From NCBI GenBank assembly GCA_013115125.1, contig JABANN010000227.1, positions 1-50,470 on the forward strand: a DNA stretch of 50,470 nt. The letters are read 5' to 3'. Every line of letters begins with the position of its first letter. The first letter of the stretch is position 1. The stretch is from Perkinsus olseni (taxonomy: Eukaryota > Perkinsozoa > Perkinsida). The notes below the pieces were generated by a model. The model was not told the DNA's origin. It did no database searches and saw nothing but the letters and a program-made list of their open reading frames with translations. A program made the position numbers and the translations under genes. Positions 47,964-50,470 of the stretch are shown one piece after another.

Positions 47964-48828
47964 AGGACTGAAAGCTGCGGTGGTCCTCTTGGGAGAAGAC
48001 TAACTTGGAAGACTTCAAGGAAACAGGGAGCGGCTGAGTGGAGTACGAAAGTTGGATACTCAAGTAACAGCGCCAAGGACTGGCCTGACGCGTCATCAAG
48101 TCTCGTGAGGAAGTCGTTGAAAAGGGTTACGGTACATCTGCCGAAGATAGATTGATGTTGGATCATGCCGTACAGTGAGAATAATGCGACAACCGTTCTT
48201 ACGTGGCGCCCCCTTTGATTGTCGACTGTAGTGACTGCTTTACGACCAACCTTGGCACTACCGTCCGAAAATGGCACAGAAGTTAATAGACCAAGTAGAG
48301 TGAGACCGACCTCTCGGTGATGACCATAGAGAAGCTAGCCGGAATCTGATCGCGGTATGCAATCTCCCTCGTACGATGCAGATCGAGACAAAATTCGAGG
48401 CCGTGATGGCTAGAGAAACTCGAGCTCTAGGTCTTGCAGCGAGAAACTCGTAGTCCAGGTTGTATCGGTTGCATTGGAAATCATATTTAGTTTAAAATTC
48501 GAGTTGAGTTAACTGGAAGGATGTCTGTATCACGAAGCTTCGGCTCGATTATCGACTGAAATTCACTGTTATGGAGAAACTGTAAAAAAATCTGTCTTGG
48601 CACGATCTCACCGAACAAAGTTTCAAGATCATGGGACCCATGGTGTATCATGAAAGTCCCACGATGGGACCCATGACATGGCTCAGGGCCTGACTCGTGA
48701 TCAGGGGAATTTGGTGTAGCTTGACCGTCAGGCTACGCCATTTGGCTCGTTTCCATTGTCAGATATCACCGCTCGTCCGTAACAAGTGTTCCTGTACGGC
48801 GAGATCGTTCGCAGTGTCCGTCCCGCCA

Positions 48829-49906
48829 TGCGCTGGATGAGCCGTACTTCCGGGAGTTATGACTTACGGGCAGGCGTACGGTTCGCATACGCCGCGTACC
48901 TCCTTTCGAGTGGCGCGATCTTCTCTACCTTTTCCGTCACATTTTCTGGTGTTGCACTTCTGTGCATCATACACGCTCTTTCCTCGGTTTCTATTGCCAC
49001 CTTTTGGTTCGGTGATTAATAGCGTCAATTATCGGTATTGGAACTCCACTATTGTATCGCTGAATGGCAGTTAATCCGTTATCTCGAAGGTATCTCCATG
49101 CCGTCAGTCCCGCCGCTCATCAGCGACGTTCTTCCTCGTGTGGCCCTTGTAACCGTCATCGCAGCATTCGTGTACTGGGCAAACTTCCTTCTCAACGACC
49201 CTCTCGACTTCGGTTTCAACACCATGGACGTCCGTGGCATTGTCTCCCCACAGACATGCACACAATTTGGTCTCTCGGAAACCCTGCATGACTTGCTCGC
49301 CTCTGCCTTATTTTTCGGAAGTCACAGTTTATTCGCTCGCCGAAAAATAAAAGCTATGGTCGGCGTCTTCGGTCGCCCCTACGAGAAATCTCTCTAATCT
49401 TTCTCTAGTGGGCTCATGTTAATGCTATTCACTCATTTGTGGACCCCCGTGAACACCTGCCATAGCTTCATCCTCGCCGAGGTCAGCTTTCTCCAAGGCT
49501 GTGTCTGGTTCGGTCTCTCCGCAGTAGGATTGGTACTTGTGACGAAATCGAGCGCTGTGCTGCCTGATCTCGGTTTGAGCACCGAGGTTGGGGAGAAGAG
49601 GTTGGTAACACAATTCCCCTATAATATTGTTCGTCATCCCGGTCAGGTCGGGTTCCTTCTCATGCTTTGGTCTCTGCCTGCTTACACCGTGAACCATTTG
49701 CTGTTTGGAGCGCTGTGGACCCTCTACTCTGTGACGGCTGTGCTTCTTCTCGAAGAACGCGATCTCCGCGATGAAGAGCATGGCTTCGGTGCAGATTATG
49801 AAGTCGGAAGTCCGAGTCCATGGCTTCGGAAGTCGGTGCTTTCTTCCCCAACCGTCGAACTCTCCTGGGCATTCTGCGGGACCAGTTGCGTATGAAAAAC
49901 GAGTAG
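48829..49906 (+). pseudogene. nurim / NnrU-like multi-pass methyltransferase-fold membrane protein, interrupted
   Basis: Family: NnrU, nurim and MddA-type membrane proteins related to isoprenylcysteine methyltransferases. Likely exons: 48829-49010, an intron to about 49089, then 49090-49906. Hydrophobic segments: AGVRFAYAAYLL, ALLCIIHALSSVSIATFW, VALVTVIAAFVYWANFLL, LLASALFFGSHSLF, GLMLMLFTHLWTP. Family signatures: HSLFARRKIKAMVGVFGRPY and YNIVRHPGQVGFLLMLWSLP, then TLYSVTAVLLLEERDL. Two breaks are seen. A TAA at 49395-49397 falls exactly where the family has Tyr after E-K/R-S-x. Near 49801-49841 the frame shifts before the fitting tail FFPNRRTLLGILRDQLRMKNE (TAG at 49904). No phase-consistent GT-AG intron removes the TAA, although CTAATCTTTCTCTAG looks like an intron end. 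It may be a young pseudogene, or carry assembly errors, or use read-through or an unusual intron. Confidence 0.6.
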
Positions 49907-50470
49907 AGAACCGAGGCGATTACCGGCGATTCGGATTACCGAGGCCCAAGATACGCGGGACTCGAACATCCTCCATACTCAGCGTGTTTCAGCTCGAGAT
50001 GTCGAGCGCATAGTAATATCGTATCCGGCATAGATTCAGGGGGGTCACTCAGCCGGTTGCACCACTCCCTAAGAGGGCCGATCAGAGGGCCGTATCAGAT
50101 GTACCGAACAGTTCGGTCCAAACTAAATGTATTGTCACAATATGACACAGTGAGACGCTCTCAGTTCAGTGTCCACAGTGGACACTGAACTGAGTGTCGG
50201 TCAAAATAAGTACAAGTCGCCTCGGGATCCTGCTCGGGATACTACTCATTCACTATGCCTGTAGGCATTGCCTCTACGAAAATGCCATTTTTTACTGCAT
50301 AACGAAGGCGGCAGGCGACCGTCCATTCTAGAAACCCTCTGCGTTCGAGAGGCTCAGGGAAGTTAATGCATGCATGTCCCGCTTCGGGTTACCCGAATCG
50401 GGTATTAGAAGCCGAGGCATTGTATTCGGTGTGCTTCAGGCCCAAGGCACATATAGTATATGTCATATAC
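49907..50470. other. right-edge stretch without a gene
   Basis: No open frame with support. It contains the 35-nt palindrome at 50160-50194 and shorter inverted words (CCGAATCGGG near 50395). Confidence 0.5.
50160..50194. repeat. perfect 17-bp inverted repeat, one-base loop
   Basis: CTCAGTTCAGTGTCCAC, one A, then the exact reverse complement. It would extrude as a cruciform or fold as RNA. It is the longest perfect palindrome noticed in the window. Confidence 0.85.

Larger units (their letters stand above)
46813..48828. other. gene-poor region rich in palindromes
   Basis: About 2 kb without a supported gene. Minus-strand open frames (47473-47802 and 47885-48277) lack splice context or family motifs. 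Near-perfect inverted repeats lie at 47295-47321 (13-bp arms, 1-nt loop), 47318-47340 (10-bp arms) and 47931-47963 (16-bp arms, 1-nt loop). ATGGGACCCAT palindromes occur twice near 48635 and 48665, and 9-bp arms lie at about 48713-48741. Confidence 0.5.

Noticed and set aside
47885-48277. 130-residue minus-strand ORF and the neighbouring 109-residue ORF at 47473-47802.
   Set aside because: No recognisable motif, no splice context, and their ends fall in palindromes. Kept only as unassigned open frames.
1-50470. Bacterial features (operons, ribosome binding sites, CRISPR arrays, phage genes).
   Set aside because: Dense GT-AG introns and eukaryote-only families (UPF3, MYST, RCC1, CCDC146) show nuclear DNA. 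No regularly spaced repeat array is present.
1-50470. LTR, LINE, Polinton or virus-derived sequence.
   Set aside because: No reverse transcriptase, integrase, capsid or envelope motif, and no long terminal repeats were seen in any frame.

Overview
This window is nuclear DNA of an intron-dense unicellular eukaryote. Nearly every gene is split into many small exons (often 60-170 nt) by GT-AG introns, many only 35-60 nt long. Longer introns are AT-rich and full of AAATTTTC-type palindromes. Exons are less AT-rich, GC-rich in the first gene. The flagellar gene, the intron style and the intron-borne repeats suggest an alveolate of perkinsid or dinoflagellate type. That is a guess from style; no rRNA or spliced leader is present to prove it.

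Genes in order (exons chained by hand using splice sites, reading phase and family motifs): a Ser/Pro-rich protein of unknown function (from about 1.4 or 2.6 kb to 10.38 kb, +); a CCCH zinc-finger plus AlkB dioxygenase (10.7-12.4 kb, +); the nonsense-mediated decay factor UPF3 (12.7-15.3 kb, +); a TatD-family nuclease (15.7-17.5 kb, +); a 3-hydroxyacyl-CoA dehydrogenase / lambda-crystallin-like enzyme (18.1-19.1 kb, +); a convergent unknown gene (19.3-22.0 kb, -); a small CxxC/CxxC protein (23.8-24.5 kb, +); an unknown protein of about 509 residues (25.9-28.0 kb, +); a 27-exon CCDC146/MBO2-type axonemal coiled-coil protein (28.2-37.5 kb, +); a MYST histone acetyltransferase with a chromo-barrel domain (38.0-40.3 kb or slightly beyond, +); a 12-exon RCC1-repeat protein with a mitochondrial-type leader (40.8-45.4 kb, +); an unknown two-exon gene (46.1-46.8 kb, +); and a nurim/NnrU-like membrane protein with an internal stop (48.8-49.9 kb, +). 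These are unrelated housekeeping genes, not an operon or a pathway cluster.

The unusual biology is in the introns. At least five short repeat families recur inside introns of different genes, and several supply the splice signals themselves. (1) A 43-bp element with GTATCTT/AAGATAC ends gives either the donor (its first GT) or the acceptor (its internal CTTAG), and in places makes up nearly the whole intron. (2) tRNA-derived pieces: four introns of 45-59 nt consist largely of a tRNA T-arm/3' half in sense orientation, with an oligo-T run acting as the pyrimidine tract in the clearest copies. Others are antisense tRNA-like sequences, including an intact tRNA-Val(CAC) cloverleaf. (3) An AATTTCGTGGCGC element. 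(4) A GTGAGTTTATAGTCC element. (5) ATCTTTTTTTCTGTGA and TTTTTATGCTAC motifs. Together they look like several co-existing introner-type intron-seeding families.

The right end (46.8-50.5 kb) is gene-poor and rich in near-perfect palindromes with one-base loops. No LINE, LTR retroelement, virus-like element or CRISPR was recognised.
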